Below, in pieces: positions 63,221 through 64,000 of a DNA stretch of 64,000 nt. Location: assembly GCF_016591715.1 (NCBI RefSeq), contig NZ_AP024109.1, positions 3,906,001 through 3,970,000 of the forward strand, given 5' to 3'. The stretch is from Mesorhizobium sp. J8. Lineage in GTDB: Bacteria; Pseudomonadota; Alphaproteobacteria; Rhizobiales; Rhizobiaceae. Numbering within the stretch: the stretch's first letter is position 1; the number at the start of each line of letters is the position of its first letter. The position numbers and the translations under genes were made by a program. Under the pieces are notes generated by a model. That model was not told where the DNA came from. It did not search any database and saw only the letters and a program-made list of their open reading frames with translations.

Positions 63221-63823
63221 TCAATCGTCCGAACTGTCGAAAGTGGTTTGACCGGGTTCGGGCGGCGCGTCACCCATCTCATCCGGATTGTCCACCATGC
63301 AGCCGACGCCGTGGCATCCCTGATAGTTGCCGTGGGTATCGAAATTGGGATTGCCGTCCCTGTCGAACTGGGGCGTCGGGTCGATCCATCGATCGTCGCG
63401 GCGCGGCTTCGGCCTCGGATAGTAGTTGTCGGAATGACGGCCATGCCTATCAGCGTTGTCGAGGATGGCGCCGACAATTCCGCCGACGATGATGGCGGCT
63501 GCCGCATCGCCGGGAGAAGGCCTGCGGCCGGAGCCGGCAACCAGGAATTGCGCCGAGCAGCCCTTGTCCACCCAGATGCCGCCGCCGTCATAACCCCAGC
63601 TCGCGCCGAACTGGCAACGCGACTTCGATAGCCGGTTGGTCAACTGCACGCCGCCACGCGTGTCGACCCCGCAATAGGAATAGCGATAGTTGGAACTTGA
63701 GCAGACCAGGCGCATCGGGCCCGCAGCCTGCGCCGCGTCGGGCAGCAGCGACAGTTGCGTCGGATTGCCCAGGAGGCAGGCCAGGAACATCGTCGAACCG
63801 GTAACCGCCATCCGCGCCGACAT
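63221..63823 (-). CDS. exported DUF3011 protein
   Basis: A 200-residue protein with a long signal sequence (cut likely near AQA-AG, residue 33). The DUF3011 part (about residues 37-95) has LVCSSSNYRYSYCGVDTRGG, then LSKSRCQFGASWGYDGGGIW and VDKGCSAQF, with conserved Cys for disulfides. A Gly/Ala/Ile segment (AAAAIIVGGIVGAIL) could be a short membrane or glycine-zipper region. The His/Arg/Asp/Pro-rich rest is probably disordered. The function is unknown. It is divergent from the gene at 63911. Confidence 0.85.
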   Translation of the reverse strand: MSARMAVTGSTMFLACLLGNPTQLSLLPDAAQAAGPMRLVCSSSNYRYSYCGVDTRGGVQLTNRLSKSRCQFGASWGYDGGGIWVDKGCSAQFLVAGSGRRPSPGDAAAAIIVGGIVGAILDNADRHGRHSDNYYPRPKPRRDDRWIDPTPQFDRDGNPNFDTHGNYQGCHGVGCMVDNPDEMGDAPPEPGQTTFDSSDD

Positions 63824-63910
63824 CGCAAATCTCCAAATGGTTTCGCTATCGACAGAATGGCACCTCTGTGTAAGTCTTACAACCAGACAAGCTGCAGTGA
63901 GGATATATTC

Positions 63911-64000
63911 ATGCGCGCTAACAAAATGGTCGCGGCGATCATACTTATTCTCTCTGCCTGGCTGGCGTTATTGCCGGCTCGCGCGGACGATAGCCTGAAG
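63911..64000 (+). CDS. start of an exported protein, cut by the window end
   Basis: Thirty codons remain: MRANKMVAAIILILSAWLAL, then LPARADDSLK. It is a clear Sec signal peptide with a cut after ARA. AGGA lies 8 bases before the ATG. The mature protein lies outside the window, so no family can be given. Confidence 0.75.
   Translation, partial: MRANKMVAAIILILSAWLALLPARADDSLK

Overview
The window is chromosomal DNA from an alphaproteobacterium of the Rhizobiales, most likely Mesorhizobium or a close Phyllobacteriaceae relative. The reasons are the high G+C, a DivK-PleD pair, a class II DAHP synthase, DUF982, DUF2188, DUF3572 and DUF1345 proteins, an alphaproteobacterial SOS box (GTTC-N7-GTTC), and many copies of the palindromic intergenic repeats typical of rhizobia (RIME-like, in whole or part at least seven times, plus two other short families). 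The genus is inferred from gene content and style, not from a search. No rRNA, complete tRNA, CRISPR array, transposase or prophage was seen, so this is mostly core chromosome with small accessory patches.

Layout. 1-7.2 kb: the 3' end of an old-yellow-enzyme gene, small DUF982 and DUF2188 genes, an alpha/beta hydrolase, a CinA-like MoCF domain protein, a universal stress protein, xanthine phosphoribosyltransferase, a Nudix hydrolase and a GNAT-like protein next to an AT-rich patch. 7.6-14.9 kb: an ABC exporter, then a leftward set (Tag-like glycosylase, nadE, GNAT), then DUF1003 and DedA membrane proteins, diacylglycerol kinase and a GFA-fold protein. 15.2-20 kb: a diguanylate cyclase, a RES/Xre toxin-antitoxin pair, a channel-like membrane protein and a GT39-type glycosyltransferase. 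20-29.3 kb: class II DAHP synthase, two small membrane proteins, sdhE-mfd divergent from recG, and a DUF502 protein that overlaps the end of recG.

29.4-34.4 kb: glmS and glmU (UDP-GlcNAc synthesis), a decayed tRNA-Lys remnant, ccdA and an exported PF03640 protein. 34.7-43.1 kb: topA-rnr-DUF983, Nudix, MFS, a free-standing YqfO-like domain protein and rpmG. 43.6-48.8 kb: divK-pleD (cell cycle and c-di-GMP), DUF3572-HAD, a large exported protein and a GNAT. 48.9-57.6 kb: SOS-controlled dinB, a small exported protein, a DMT transporter, dnaE and pccA. 57.9-64 kb: the formaldehyde pair frmA-gfa, a UPF0178 protein, a DUF1345 protein, a cytochrome b / Tat molybdoenzyme / GNAT operon, a DUF3011 protein and the start of another exported protein.

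Themes. Genome maintenance is well represented (mfd, recG, dinB, dnaE, topA, a Tag-like glycosylase). Two c-di-GMP synthases, glmS/glmU, the GT39 enzyme and DgkA concern signalling and the envelope. The most unusual observations are the RIME-like repeats whose ends coincide with gene stop codons and in one case form the C-terminus of a protein, the RES/Xre locus with a perfect 9-bp inverted repeat around its promoter, the tRNA-Lys relic, a cysteine-free Tag-family protein, and a small electron-transfer operon pairing a Tat lipoprotein molybdoenzyme with a cytochrome b.
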